Shown here: one piece after another, positions 35,102 through 47,400 of the stretch
Layout: every line of letters starts with the position of its first letter
Numbering within the stretch: the stretch's first letter is position 1
NCBI GenBank assembly: GCA_033065855.1
Contig: JAVXUO010001311.1
Location: 806,001-870,000, forward strand
From: Escallonia rubra
Lineage: Eukaryota > Streptophyta > Magnoliopsida > Escalloniales > Escalloniaceae
Length of the DNA: 64,000 bases
Direction of reading: 5' to 3'
Notes under the pieces: model-generated
Seen by the model: only the letters and a program-made list of their open reading frames with translations
Database searches by the model: none
Told to the model about the DNA's origin: nothing
Made by a program: the position numbers and the translations under genes

Positions 35102-37753
35102 TTACCAATAGCCTTTGCACGAACATTGGCCATTATTGAAACAGTGGAAGCGGTTGCCATCTCTCACAATTATCTCCCTCTTAACTAGTTGAGTCACATT
35201 GACTATAAAGTTATGACAATCTCTGCAGATACGTATATTCTTGATAATGCGTATTGGAGCAATTGATGGTGCATTGAGAAGACCAAATGCAACTGCCAAC
35301 TTCTCACTGTGGTATAAGGAATCTTCATTTGGTTGATATGAATATCCCCGATATTTAAACTCCGCAATCAACAATTTAATCCGTTCATGAATTTCGCTTA
35401 TTTGTGGATGTGTCCTGTCTCCTGCATTGAAGACGTGAACCTTGTTCCGCAATTCCATCCAGCTCTGCCCAGGATTCCTTCTCAGCCCTCTCTCCCTCAT
35501 CAGCCTGCGGGTTTTTTCACCTAAGTCGAACAAGCCTGAATCATCGTACATGTTTGCAAGTAGCACATAAATTGCTGCATCAGATGGATCATGCTCAAGA
35601 GATCGCCTTGCCACGTCTTCTCCAAGAGGTATGTTCCCGTGCAATTTGCAGGCACTCAACAAGGTTTTGTAGATAAGTGCATCTGGCTGGAAAGGCAGAG
35701 TATCTATTACGCCCATAGCCTCCTCTAGCCGGCCAGCTCGTCCAAGGAGATCAACTAGACAAGCATAGTGATCGGATTGTGGGACTATGTCGTGTTTTAC
35801 TCTCATAGCCTGGAAATAGTCTAAACCTAGATCTGCCAAACCACCATGACTGCAAGTAAAAAGCACTAACAAGAAGGTGATCGAATCCGGTTTCACTCCG
35901 GTCAGCCTCATATCTTCGAAGGCAGATAGAGCTGCAGAGATATGCCCATTTGATGCCAATCCAAACATCAGACCATTCCATGAGACAGCATCAGGTTCAG
36001 AAATCTCCCTAAAAGCTATGTGCACGTCATGGATGCACCCACACTTCCCATACAAGTCAACTAAACCATTTGCAACAGAAATCCAGCTGCCTAAGCCAGA
36101 TTTTATAGAGTAACAGTGAAGCTGCTTCCCAGGTTCCATTGCACCTAGGCCAGCTGATGCAGATAAGAAAGTAGCTAGGCTAAAGTCGTCCAGCTTGATA
36201 TCATTATCATGCATGTCAGTAATGACGTTTAAAGCCTCTTCATGGTAGCCCATCTGATTAATTCTAGTGGCTAAACTTGTATAGGTGATGGCATCTCTCC
36301 GACTCATTAACGTCATCAGAAACCGCGCATCTGCCACCAAGCCGGATGCAGCATAAGCATCCACAAGAGCATTCGCAACAACTATGTGATCATCTTCTTT
36401 AGTTTTAATAATATAAGCATGAAGCTTTTTTGTCTGATTAGGGGGTTTTGCAGTACTACGTACCCCGAGGATGCTAGATAGAGTATAGGAATTCGGTTGC
36501 TCCCCTTTAGAAAGCATCTCTTCAAATGCCTGAAAAGACTCTTGTTCAAAACCAAGTTCCGCCAAACCAGCAATTAACGAGGTCCAAGAGATGACATTTG
36601 GTGAGGTTATTCCACTAAACACTCTCATAGCATCTTCTACTTTGTTGGAACATTTCATGTACATATCTACAAGTGCATTACCAACAGAAACATCCTTCTC
36701 CAGTCCGCGTGCTAACACCTGTGAGTGAATCTGTTCTCCCAACTCCAATGCCGGAATAGATGAGCAAGCATTTAAGACTCCAGAATACGTATAATTATTT
36801 GGTACAATCCCGGACATCACCATCTCCTGAAATGCGGAAAAAGCCTCCTCGTACTTCAAGTTTTGCACAAAGCCAGAAATAATACTACTCCATAAATACA
36901 CATCATAATCAGCCGTCAGGTCTGATGCCTTCAAAGCATCCTCCATAATCAGGCATTTAAAATACATATCAACCAGAGACGTCTTCAGTACCAAATTCAG
37001 CTTAACGCCCCATACCACACAGTGGGCATGAACTAACTTCCCATATTTCCTACCATTAAAACTGCATGCCGATAAAAGTTTGGCAAACGTATACTCGTTA
37101 GGCGTAACTCTGGCCTCAATCATACGTATATAAAGCTGCAAAGCTTGGTTCCATTTCTGAGCTTGGACAAAGGAAGATATCATCGTTGTCCAAGAAATAG
37201 TGTCACCATCATTCATATCTGAAAAAACTTCAAATGCTTCCTTAATACAACCCCATTTGGAGTAGAACTCAATCAGACAGCTGGATAGAATAGGATTTGC
37301 ATCAAAGCCATGTTTTATCATATAAGCCTGAATTTGAATTCCTCTGTTGAACTCCCCAATACCGCAACACGAACGTAAAACACTTGACAAAGTGAACTCG
37401 TTTGGATACAGGCCGTTAGTTTTCATCATGTCATATAGTTCAAGTGCCTCCTCATGGTTGCCATGCTGAGCGCAAGCGGACAGCATGCCTGTCCAGGACA
37501 CCACATCTCTGTGTGGCATTTCGTCGAAGAACTGGCGTGCATGTTCGAGACCAAAGGATTTAGCGTAGATAGACAATAGATTGTTGTTTAGGAACAAGTT
37601 GTCTTGAAGACCCACTTTGATTATTGGGCTGTGAATGCAAGTAGCTTGTTTTAAGGAGTGTGATTTGCAGAATTTGAGGACCTGGGTGCAAATGTCTTCG
37701 AGAAGTTGAGGTTCAGTTCTGTTGGAGAAATTGGGTACTATTTTCCATATCAT
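35102..37753 (-). CDS. PLS-class pentatricopeptide repeat protein with DYW-type C-terminus
   Basis: Intronless, 883 residues. After an N-terminal leader of about 25-30 residues come some 20 PPR units of P, L and S type (VVSWTGMLSACAQHG, TISWTTMISSFVQ, PNEYTFAKLLSACS and so on), to about residue 690. The E region and PG-box-like NPGQSWMELRNKVHVF then lead to the DYW domain. The deaminase HxE is present as HSE at 815-817. The CxxC is C843 and C846. The second zinc set is H870, C877 and C879. Such proteins bind organelle RNA sequence-specifically and carry out C-to-U editing. The last residues are GYW instead of DYW, and the segment between the PG box and HSE is short. It matches the type and gene position of Arabidopsis At5g52850 (predicted plastid), next to NDUFA5. 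Its RNA target cannot be read from sequence here. Confidence 0.94.
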   Translation of the reverse strand: MIWKIVPNFSNRTEPQLLEDICTQVLKFCKSHSLKQATCIHSPIIKVGLQDNLFLNNNLLSIYAKSFGLEHARQFFDEMPHRDVVSWTGMLSACAQHGNHEEALELYDMMKTNGLYPNEFTLSSVLRSCCGIGEFNRGIQIQAYMIKHGFDANPILSSCLIEFYSKWGCIKEAFEVFSDMNDGDTISWTTMISSFVQAQKWNQALQLYIRMIEARVTPNEYTFAKLLSACSFNGRKYGKLVHAHCVVWGVKLNLVLKTSLVDMYFKCLIMEDALKASDLTADYDVYLWSSIISGFVQNLKYEEAFSAFQEMVMSGIVPNNYTYSGVLNACSSIPALELGEQIHSQVLARGLEKDVSVGNALVDMYMKCSNKVEDAMRVFSGITSPNVISWTSLIAGLAELGFEQESFQAFEEMLSKGEQPNSYTLSSILGVRSTAKPPNQTKKLHAYIIKTKEDDHIVVANALVDAYAASGLVADARFLMTLMSRRDAITYTSLATRINQMGYHEEALNVITDMHDNDIKLDDFSLATFLSASAGLGAMEPGKQLHCYSIKSGLGSWISVANGLVDLYGKCGCIHDVHIAFREISEPDAVSWNGLMFGLASNGHISAALSAFEDMRLTGVKPDSITFLLVLFTCSHGGLADLGLDYFQAMRVKHDIVPQSDHYACLVDLLGRAGRLEEAMGVIDTLPFQPDALIYKTLLSACKLHGNIPLGEDVARRSLEHDPSDAAIYVLLANMYDDSGLFDLGEKTRRLMRERGLRRNPGQSWMELRNKVHVFNAGDRTHPQISEIHERIKLLIAEFKYRGYSYQPNEDSLYHSEKLAVAFGLLNAPSIAPIRIIKNIRICRDCHNFIVNVTQLVKREIIVRDGNRFHCFNNGQCSCKGYW

Positions 37754-38049
37754 TTCTTTTCTAAAGGCGCTGTTAGCTAAACTCTAGCATGCATGCGAGC
37801 ATGGTTTGAACTTTGAACTCTAGGTCATGTATGCGAGAAAACTTACATACAACAAGGGCGATAATAATGAGTAATGTAAAAGGATTGACTCAGATATTAA
37901 CTTGCATAAGAAGGTATATTTGTGACACAAACTACTCAACAATCATCTTTAATTAACGAAGTTACATATAAACACCACTCAAAGTTGGTACGAATAAATA
38001 GTCTAACATATGCGCGTTACATTAGAAGAATAAACAATGCGAGTAGTTA
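37754..38049. promoter_or_regulatory. PPR gene upstream region
   Basis: Short AT-rich stretch between the PPR start codon and the long-TIR element. No clear TATA or factor site can be supported. Confidence 0.3.
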
Positions 38050-40606
38050 GGATAAATTGCACTAAACTTCTTAAAGTTTACATCATTTTCTCACTTATAC
38101 TTATGTGGTTATAATCTTAACACATAACACCCTAAAATTTGAGTGTCTGACGATTGGTTCCAATTGGAACCAAAATCGAATCTCCATTAAAAAAGGTGGA
38201 CGACGTCCACATGGAAGGGTACTCCAAAAAAGTCGGCAGTCGTCCACATGGAAGGACAAACATGTCTTTTTCAAGACAAACACACCGAACACCCCCAACC
38301 ACTGGCACCCCCCACCCTACACCCTACACATACCTGCCCTCTAATCTCCATCCCTATAATCGAACCACCATATACAACGCTGCAATCTCCCACCCTCATT
38401 CTCTACTAACTAGTGCATACACACCCACACCCATAGTCCCTTACATTTCATCCCCCGTCACCATCATCACCTCTTTCTCTTGATTCATGCACACAAAAGA
38501 CACGCATTATGAAAAACCATCGCTCTCTCTTGATTCACGCTTTGTAAAACCTATCTCTCTCTCTCGATTCACACACACCACGTACCACCACCACCACATG
38601 GAGATGGTGAGTGGCCATTGAAAGGTTGGGGTCAATGACAGGGTATAGACCAACAACGGTAATCTGGGTGCCGACAGTGTTACAGTGGATGGGTGTTGAT
38701 TGGGCGGTGATATGATTTGTGGTAAGGGAGTAAGGCCCCAAATAATATGTAATTAAATTATTGTTACATTTTAGGTTACCTTTGTAATTTAGTCATTTTT
38801 TGATTACTTTTGAATTAGTAATACATCTTTAAGGGTCTTTTAGTTATTTACCAATCTTAGAGACTTTTAAGGGCTAGTCCAGTCTGTTTTATCGATACTT
38901 TGAGTTTTGGCTTACCGAGAAATAGAAGAAGGAAAAAAATTAGGAATTTGAAGGATTGCAATTTTTGCATAATTGGTAAGTAATCTTGTACCCACTTTAA
39001 TTATAAGGATGAATTAGATCATATATTTGAATTGTGCTTGTTAAGATTTTAACGTAAGTGGACTAATTAAATATTTAAGTTTTGAAATTTTCGAAAACTT
39101 ACGCGATTTGGTGAAGATTATTGCGTAGTTTTGAGGTAACGATTCCACTTACGACATCTATCTCCGTTGCCGAATAGTGTGTTGGTAATTCCTTTGGCGC
39201 TAAGTGCCGTAAATTCATCACATATATTATATGTGTTCTTGTGTTAACGAATGTCCTTTCATGTTTAATGTTTTTCTTTGGATAGTCATCAACGTCTCCG
39301 GCTATTTTACCGACAACAGTCTGCACTATTATTCTGCTAGATATAAGACTTTGTTTGGGTGTTCTTTTAATTCGTTCCGGGGAATCTTTTGTCGTAATCA
39401 AACTCACCTTCTGCCTTTGTCCATGATGTGTCATGTGTGCTTTTGTCCTTTTCTCCAATTCTGTTTCTAAGTTTCCAGCCCTCCTAGGCAGGGTGAACGT
39501 GCTCATGTGGCATGCCAAAAAAAAAAAAAAAATTTGCACAAAAAAAAAACCTTTGGGTTTTGGTTATTTTATTCTTTTTAGCACTCCGTTTCTTTATTTT
39601 CTCGTTTCAATATCATACATACTCAAATTCAGCCAATTTTACTTGCGATGAATTCGTCTCCTCGTCCCCTTTGATTTGAGTCTAATATCGAGTAGTTTCT
39701 GAAACCGTTGACCTATCTCATTTGAAATACACTGTTTTAATGCTTTTGTGGCTCCCAATTTCTCTCCCCATTTCAGGTCATTAAACTGAGACGGCTTAGA
39801 GGAGTTAATAGTATTATGCTTAAGCTTGGAGTTAAACTTTAATTGATAACTCTCTTAGTAGCTTTGCAATAAGAACCATGTAATAGTTTTTTATTTAGTG
39901 ACTTTTGGTACACTAATGGTTGGAAAATGATTATTGTTATCAAACTTTCGCTGTAATTATTAGACGTTGATGAGGAAGTTGAATGCCTTTGATTTCAGAA
40001 TATGATTTAAAGCTCTGATTACCTCTTTGAGGTCTTATATTTTTTTAAGATGATTTGGGTATTATATTTCTCGTAAGCATGAATATTTTGAAATAGTATA
40101 TGAATGTCCGCCTCTGGGTCAGGGGCGTGACAAAGGGGGTGGGTTTGAGGGGGGGGGGGGGGGTGGGGGGCAGTATGGAGAACACGAGTGATAATGTGGC
40201 TGCGTTGAGGGGAGACGGTTGGTGGGGGAAAAGGGTGGGCGGGCGGGCGGAATAGTGGACGATGGAGGGGGGGGGGGGTGGGGGGTGCTAACAACAAGTC
40301 TATGCAGTGTTGGATGTGTGGGTCGAGGGCGAGAGGAGTGGTGGAGGTAGCCTGTGTATTGTAGGGGGTTGGCGGTGAGCGTGACGACGGTGACTTTGTG
40401 GTGTGTTGGGTGTGTGTTTGTCTTGAAAATATAGTTTTGCCCTCCATGTGAATGGTTGTCCATATTTTTTTTAAACAGAAAAATGATTTTAGGTCTAATT
40501 GATTTTTTTTTTCCAAATGTTAACGTGTTATGCAATGCAGTTTAAACCAATATGTTTTAGGTGAGAAAAAGTTGCAAAACCATAGGGAGTTTAATGCAAT
40601 TTATTC
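38050..40606. mobile_element. Long-terminal-inverted-repeat DNA element (Mutator-like?), about 2.6 kb
   Basis: The left end GGATAAATTGCACTAAACTT and the right end, on the opposite strand, GAATAAATTGCATTAAACTC match. Similarity continues inward for about 250 bp (TTTTTCTCAC, TAACAC, TTTTCAAGACAAACACACC at about 38267-38285 on the left and 40418-40436 on the right). This long-TIR layout is typical of MULEs. No 9-bp duplication is visible. The right arm carries long G tracts (40149-40170 and 40267-40285). No transposase was recognised; the 146-codon minus-strand frame at 39099-39539 has no domain. Confidence 0.6.
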
Positions 40607-41433
40607 AAATTTTTTTTACTCCCAGTGCACTTTGTAGTATTTCGGCTCGTACTTTCAAATCACGACATTATTCAAAGCAAGTAAATCATTTATTTTAAAT
40701 CCGAGTCTAAATATCTCGAATTTCTTGAAAAGTATTCCAAAAATTAGTAAAAAACTAACAACTTTTTAGCAGCAAAGAATAAATAACTTGAAATTATATT
40801 TGAAGCAACTTTCTTATTAAGTAAAAGTGTGTGTGTATATACATATATAGTCAGAACACGAGACATCTCTTACACAAACCCCCTCGTCCTAAAGCCCTAT
40901 TCGATTATCATTTTTATTTTCAATTTCTATAATAATGATCAGAAAGATTTTTTATTTTTATTTAGGGAAAATCTAATCCAAAAAGTACAACAATGTGAAA
41001 GCACCTATAAGGTGTTTTTACTTTTTTTTTTGCCTTTAACTTTTGTCAGAAAAAACATGCCCTAACTTTATCATTCTAGAAACCTCTTTGGCAAATAAAT
41101 TAACCAGAGCTTTGAATCCAAATCACATCACATGCTTACCAAAAAAAAAAAAAACAATCATTTTGCATCCGTAGCCTTCTTCTTCTTCTTCTTCTTCCTT
41201 TTTCTTTTTTTAATTCTTATCTCGTTGGTCTTTAATTATTACTACTAATCAAAAGTCTTACTAAAATATAAAAATTAAGCTGGCTCAAAATTTCCTTATG
41301 ATAAGACGCGCATCTGTACTCTGTATTAGCGCGTCAAGTCAAGCATCATCCCTCCTTTCCCCAACTTTCGCTCTCTGATTTCAATCGACTTCACCCTCTC
41401 TCTCTCTCTAGAACCTTCTCCGCAGCAACTCCC
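40607..41433 (+). promoter_or_regulatory. SGT1 upstream region and CT-rich leader
   Basis: AT-rich intergenic DNA with T-runs and a CTT repeat near 41178-41200, then a pyrimidine-rich stretch (CCCTCTCTCTCTCTCTAG, 41394-41411) just before the ATG. CT-rich leaders are common near plant transcription starts. No gene in this stretch. Confidence 0.4.
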
Positions 41434-44400
41434 ATGGCGTCCGATCTGGAGACGAAGGCCAACGAAGCCTTCATCGACGACCACTTCGACCTCGCCGTTG
41501 ACCTCTACTCCCAGGCCATCGCCATGAGCCCCAACGCCGAGCTCTTCGCCGACCGCGCTCAGGCCAACATCAAAGTCAACAACTTCACCGGTAACTCCAC
41601 TTTTTGCCGCTCCTTGCTGTTACTTCTTTTACTTGTTTTTACTTTTGTACGATTAGTCGTAGGATAGAGTTGCTCGTGTAAGCTTGGACTTCGCTCGTCG
41701 TTTTTACCCTGTTTGACTTGTCAGACAATACTTTTTGGATCTGTAATGATGTTTCGATGTTCGGATTGCGTTCTAGAAATATTGAGAAAATTGGAGGAGT
41801 AATTCTGTTGAGCCAAGCAATCGCATTAGGCATAACTGGTTAGGTGTTACGCAAAGGCGATTTATTCTTGTTCCTGTATATTTTTGGCGAATAGAACTCT
41901 ATAGTTCTTAATTGCAATGTCTACTTTGTATTGTTCGAGCTGATTGTATTTTTGGAGTGCTTGCTACTGTTTGTGGTTTATGAATTGCGTGTAAAAAAAT
42001 AATGAAAATTTTCATTGTGACTAGAAATCACTCTAGGCTCTGTTAGCGAACCAATTATTGTTATAAGTAGTGAGATGTTTGCAAATTCGAAGTTTTTATT
42101 TGTGTAATTACGGAATAGTTATCGGTGTTTGCAAGCTTAGTTGCTAGTCATATGTACTCACTTGGCACTGTGATTTTTTTTTTCTTACTCAGCGTTTTGT
42201 CAAAATGGAAGACTTTGTTCTATACTTGCAATTTGAGATTTGGAATAATGTTATCTTTATTCAAAAGTATAACAATTGAATTTCTCCTCTTGTTTATTCT
42301 CTTCGTGCTACTCTCTGTCATAAAGATCTCATTGACTCACAAGCTAAGTTCTGGCCGAGCTCTTTTTCATGTCATTGCCACATTAACAGTTTTTTTGTCT
42401 TTTTCTTTTGGGTAAATGAGCAGAAGCTGTTGCTGATGCAAACAGAGCAATTGAGTTGGATCCTTCTATGGCTAAAGCATATCTACATAAAGGGTGAGAA
42501 TCTTTGTCCATATAGCAACTGTAGTCTCCTTTGCCCGTTTGTGCTTTCTCTGGCATTGGAAGAGCCTCTTTCTGTTTTGCCTGTGTCACCTGTGCCTAGA
42601 TTAGTAATTTTGTGCTAGGGAATACTGAAATCTGTGGTTTTATTGTGCAATGAATTTATACAAAGAGTAAAGATCTGTTGCTATTTTAGTGTTGCAATCT
42701 TAGTATTATGAGCAGAATATCCTTTGACTTTGAAAATTCTGACCATCGTATATATCCTTTAGGCATTCTTTTGTCAAAGAAATCTTCTTCTCTTACCATT
42801 TTTCTGGACAAAACTTAGTTCTTGGCATCTTGCAGACCTTAATTCTATTAATTACAGATTCAGGAATTGGCACAATGTATACCATACATCGTAGATTTTT
42901 TTCAAAAAATTTCTTTCTATCGCGATCCCGAATCATGTGTCTTTTTCGTAAGACTGAGAGCAATGTAGAAACTGCGACGGTTAAGAAATTGCACCCCTCC
43001 TACTTCTCATTTTGTTCTGGGATTCATTCTCTTCGTAGGTCATATTCCTATGCTATGCATGTAGAATTTCTGTTATCAACTGGTGGTGTTTTGAAGAAGT
43101 GAATGGATTGGAATTTTGATTGGGTTCATAATGAGTTAACTTTAGAAAGCAATCACTTTTCAGAAGTTTGCTACTGGTTGCCAAGCTGCTATTATCTTTG
43201 CTATGTTCTCTAAAATGGAAGTTTGTTGGATAGTTTTACTAAGGCTGCAATATTATGCCACTAACGCAGGCTGGTTTATCATTCAGGGTCAAGTCCCAGA
43301 ACTTCTCATTACAAATGATTTTCTTTAAGTTCATTCTCCAAATAGATGTTTGAAATTTTTATAAATCTCAAATTCTAAAATAGGGGGAATGAAAATGGGA
43401 TCTTGGGCTAGTGAGAGAAGCTTCGTGTTTAGGATGAAGATGTGGATCTTTGGTAACACACTACGGACCGTTAAATTTAACTATATCAATGGATTGAACA
43501 AAAAAAAATCGTGATGTTCACTTCCGTTTCTACTTATGTTAATGCCATATAATATTGCTCAACATTTTTTTAGCTATTTGCCCCATACATAACAAATTTA
43601 TCGAATCTTTCCATATGAAAAGAAAGGGATTTTCTTTATTGAAGAAACTATGGTTAAAAGTGGATCCTGTTAAGATAAACCTACTTGGGGTATCCTAACA
43701 ATCTACACCAAGATGGAATTCCAAAAAGAGCACCGCGTTTCATAACATTTTATTATTTTTTAGGGGCATCTGATTTAAATTTGGCAAAAATCAAAATTAC
43801 TCTACAATTTATGACTTCCCCCAACCCTCCTTCCCCCCATTCAGCATTGGTGGCAGCAGGCCGCCGCGGCCACCACTATTGACTTCTGCTGTCCCCCTCC
43901 ATCAAATAGATCCCCCACCCACAGCTACTCATTGATAAGCAATTTGGCTCCACCTCGTTACAAACTGTCTTGGTACCGATGATCTTCGGCGGGGCAATGC
44001 AAGTTTTTTTTGTGGGGGGGGTTGGGGGGGGGGGGGGGGAGAGGTGGGGGAGATTGGGTCTTGGAAGATGAAAGTGTTGAAAGAAAAAAATTGAATAACG
44101 AAAATAGCCCTAGTAGCAAAATATGAGCGTTGCCTCTACATACCATTTAAATGAACAAGCCGGTATGGTGTTTTTAACCTTGATAAGTACAAAGACTTCC
44201 TAGTAAATCTTATGTTTTCTTGTAGTTTTTGTGAAAAAAAATTAATTCATGGCAAAATTAACAGATGTAACAAAATTGTAATTTCCATCATTTTCTATCT
44301 CATTCTAACCAAACTCTTGAAAAGTTTCTTCATTTTCCGTTGCTTTCTACGTAATCAAGTAGAGCCAAAGAGTTCATTACTTTTGTTGTTTCTGCTTTCA

Positions 44401-47400
44401 GCATGGCATGTATCAAGCTTGAAGAATATCAGACTGCTAAGGCGGCCTTGGGGATTGGTGCATCTTTAGCACCAGGAGATTCAAGATTCACAGATTTGAT
44501 CAAAGAATGTGATATGTGCATTGCAGGTAGAGTCTTGGGTTTTAAAGCTCATTGGTAAAATTATAGTCTGAATGTTATTGGCTGCAATAGCAATGTCATC
44601 AATAAAAACCTCGGTCTGTCTACCATAAATGTAAAATTATGATGTTGTTTACTTCTGTCATTGATGGATATTATTTCTGGTGGTTGCTGCACTTGAAACT
44701 TGTCCTGCTTATGGGATATAATTTAGAGGCTTGATTTTTGATTTGTTAAGAATTTGGATTAGCAGTCTTTGTATTGGCTTTGCATTGCCGCAAAACTTAT
44801 TTACCACTTTTTTGTCGCGCAGTTGACAAAGGGATTGTAACTTTTATCCTTTGGCAATTACTTATTTGGATAAACATGCAGAACTGTGATTTCGAAAAGA
44901 AGAAAAGGAAACAATGTGGGGGTGCAGGAGGGGGTGGGGGGGTGTGTTAGCCTGGCAAATACAGAAATTCAAAACTGGTGAAAACTGATCTACTGGGTTG
45001 AGCTGTCTTACCTTTCAACTTGTGGAACTGCTTATTATATTTGCTATCCTTCTGGCGCTTACTGTAGCATACAAATGGTTAGACCTGTTGTTAGAATTCC
45101 TAAACTCCTGATAATTCTTGGGTTTGTGGGGTTTTGTAGTCCCCGTGTACATGGGATTTTACTAGGTGGTGGTACCTAAATTCTTATATACTTCTTTGCA
45201 TTAAAAAACGACTATAGCATGTCCAATATGTTCCCCCTTGGCGTAGGCCGCGTAGCAGAAAATGCTCATACCAGGAGAAAGTTTCAAACATGAAAGGACC
45301 CTCCCTCCCTCCCTCCCGCCCGCCCAACAATCTCTTATTCAGTATCCCATCTTCGAGTTTGCTGTTACGGACTAAGACTTTGGAGTGGAGCTGAAGACCA
45401 GCACATCTTTTAAATTTTAACACTCACTGCTATACTTTTTGTCAACAATGAGAATTATTTCAGTGGTCCTACCTTCTCTTTGGTACTGTGCCACTATTTT
45501 GGTGACTTGAGATAGACATGTTCTAAATGCTTTTCTATTTTTGTATCTTATAAGAACCATTAAAAATATCTTGTCCTCGTCTTTAACTTAACAAAAGTTA
45601 TTATAACATATTTTATCTATTGACTGGGATTGCTAAACGTGAAAGCCTTTATTTTTTTTTTCATGTTTAGAAAATTTCAGAAATGCCTTATTGAATATTT
45701 TGTAGATAGTTATTTTTTTTCCTTTCAACATGAGAGTGTTTGTAGGTGATGGTATTAGAATTGGCTATTTCTCGCCTTTGTAGCATTTCTAAGTTTAGAA
45801 TTTATCTTAGTACACAAAATGTCATACATTCGTCAAAGAAATATTAGTCAAATACTTAACTAGCACTCACGACATTCAACCATGGAGGCTTATACACTGT
45901 AAAAAGATCACAGAGGCCATATGCTATTTGGAATATTGGATAGAGACTGAACTAAGAATGTCAAGGGAAGTTTGTTCTTCTGATTCTTGAGAAAATTTCC
46001 TAGTTAGATGGTCAGTTAAACTGGTTATCTCTCATGAATGAGTAGATGAAAACAAAAGAATTTATATAAACCGTAGTTAGTTATGCTAACTATAACACCA
46101 ATAATGCTTAGTGAGAAGACAATTTTGTGCATGTGCATAAGTTGCTGACCTTCCTTACTTATCCAGAGGAAGCTGATGAGCTACCAAAGCAGACATTCGA
46201 GAAAGCTCCTACTAATATTACGACTCAGGATCCTCCATCACTGGACAAAACTGCTCCTAGTGAAGATCAGGTGACAACCTTGCCATCAACCAAACCAAAA
46301 TACAGGTAGTGGCAGCATTCTGCACCCTTGAGTTATTCTATTTTGTACACTAATATACATAAATTTCTGCTATGTCCAGTTGACTTCTGAGACTGTCTCA
46401 AACATCTACGCTAGGTTTATACGTTAAATTGTTAAGTTTCAAAGAAGTTCCAGAATCAGACTTATGTTCCCCATCCATTATCACCCAATCTAAAATAAAG
46501 AAGGTACTGTAACTTTAGAGTTGTGATTATGAAAATCTGATTGTTCCCTCTGCTGAATATCGTTGGCTCTAGTTTTTGTTGTAGAGAGAACCCAAATGCG
46601 TCTGCATTGCTCAATCCATTGTAAAAATACTGCGTATGCCCTTGGTTGTGCGTGTTATAGAAAAGGCAGACTTTATGGAGTATGGTAGGAAACATTTGTC
46701 ATAATTAGTTAATTACTCACTGATTTTCCAAATGGGAGTTTAATATTGGGTCATCCAAACTAATTACCTGGAGGTGCTTTCAATAACACAAACAACTATA
46801 GGAGATGGAGGGAGTACATGCTAACACCAAAAAAGGACCTCCGCCTCTAAGTAATAACTGATAAAATTGTATCAGTCCTTAAATCAAAATTAAAAAGGTG
46901 CTTTCCCTATTTCATTTTCTAATTTGCAATAACCTTATCCCTCTCCTGAGTTACTGTAATCAAGATACTACTAAGAAGGCAATGTGTGGTGTGCTTTAGT
47001 TTTCTAATGACATTTTGGGGAAAGTTATCTTGAGCATTTCACCAATCATAGAATATGGAGGATAAGTTACCAAGAACCGGCTGTCCGGCATGCATCCTTT
47101 CTAGCAATGGTGGGAAAATAGCTTGAACTTTTGTCAGCAGTAGCTTTGTTCAGAGATCTACGAGTACTCATGCCAGAAATGTCAGTGATATGTTACAGTT
47201 TCGTGTTTAACTTATATGTTCTGTTGTAGATATCATATTAACTTTGCCCTCAGAACTATTTCAAAGCCCAGTAGTGTCTCTGATGCATTAAGATCCCTAT
47301 TAGCATTTTCCAATTCTAACATGAGGCCATGAACATATTTTTGGTGCAATGGCTGATGGGACGGATTATGTTTCTAGTCCTTTCTCTTGCATATGGTTCA

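Noticed and set aside
39099-39539. 146-codon minus-strand frame inside the long-TIR element as a transposase
   Set aside because: No MULE transposase, zinc-finger or helicase motif could be seen.
40019-40535. Two minus-strand Pro/His-rich frames (165 and 138 codons)
   Set aside because: They read the G-rich right arm of the long-TIR element; composition alone keeps them open.
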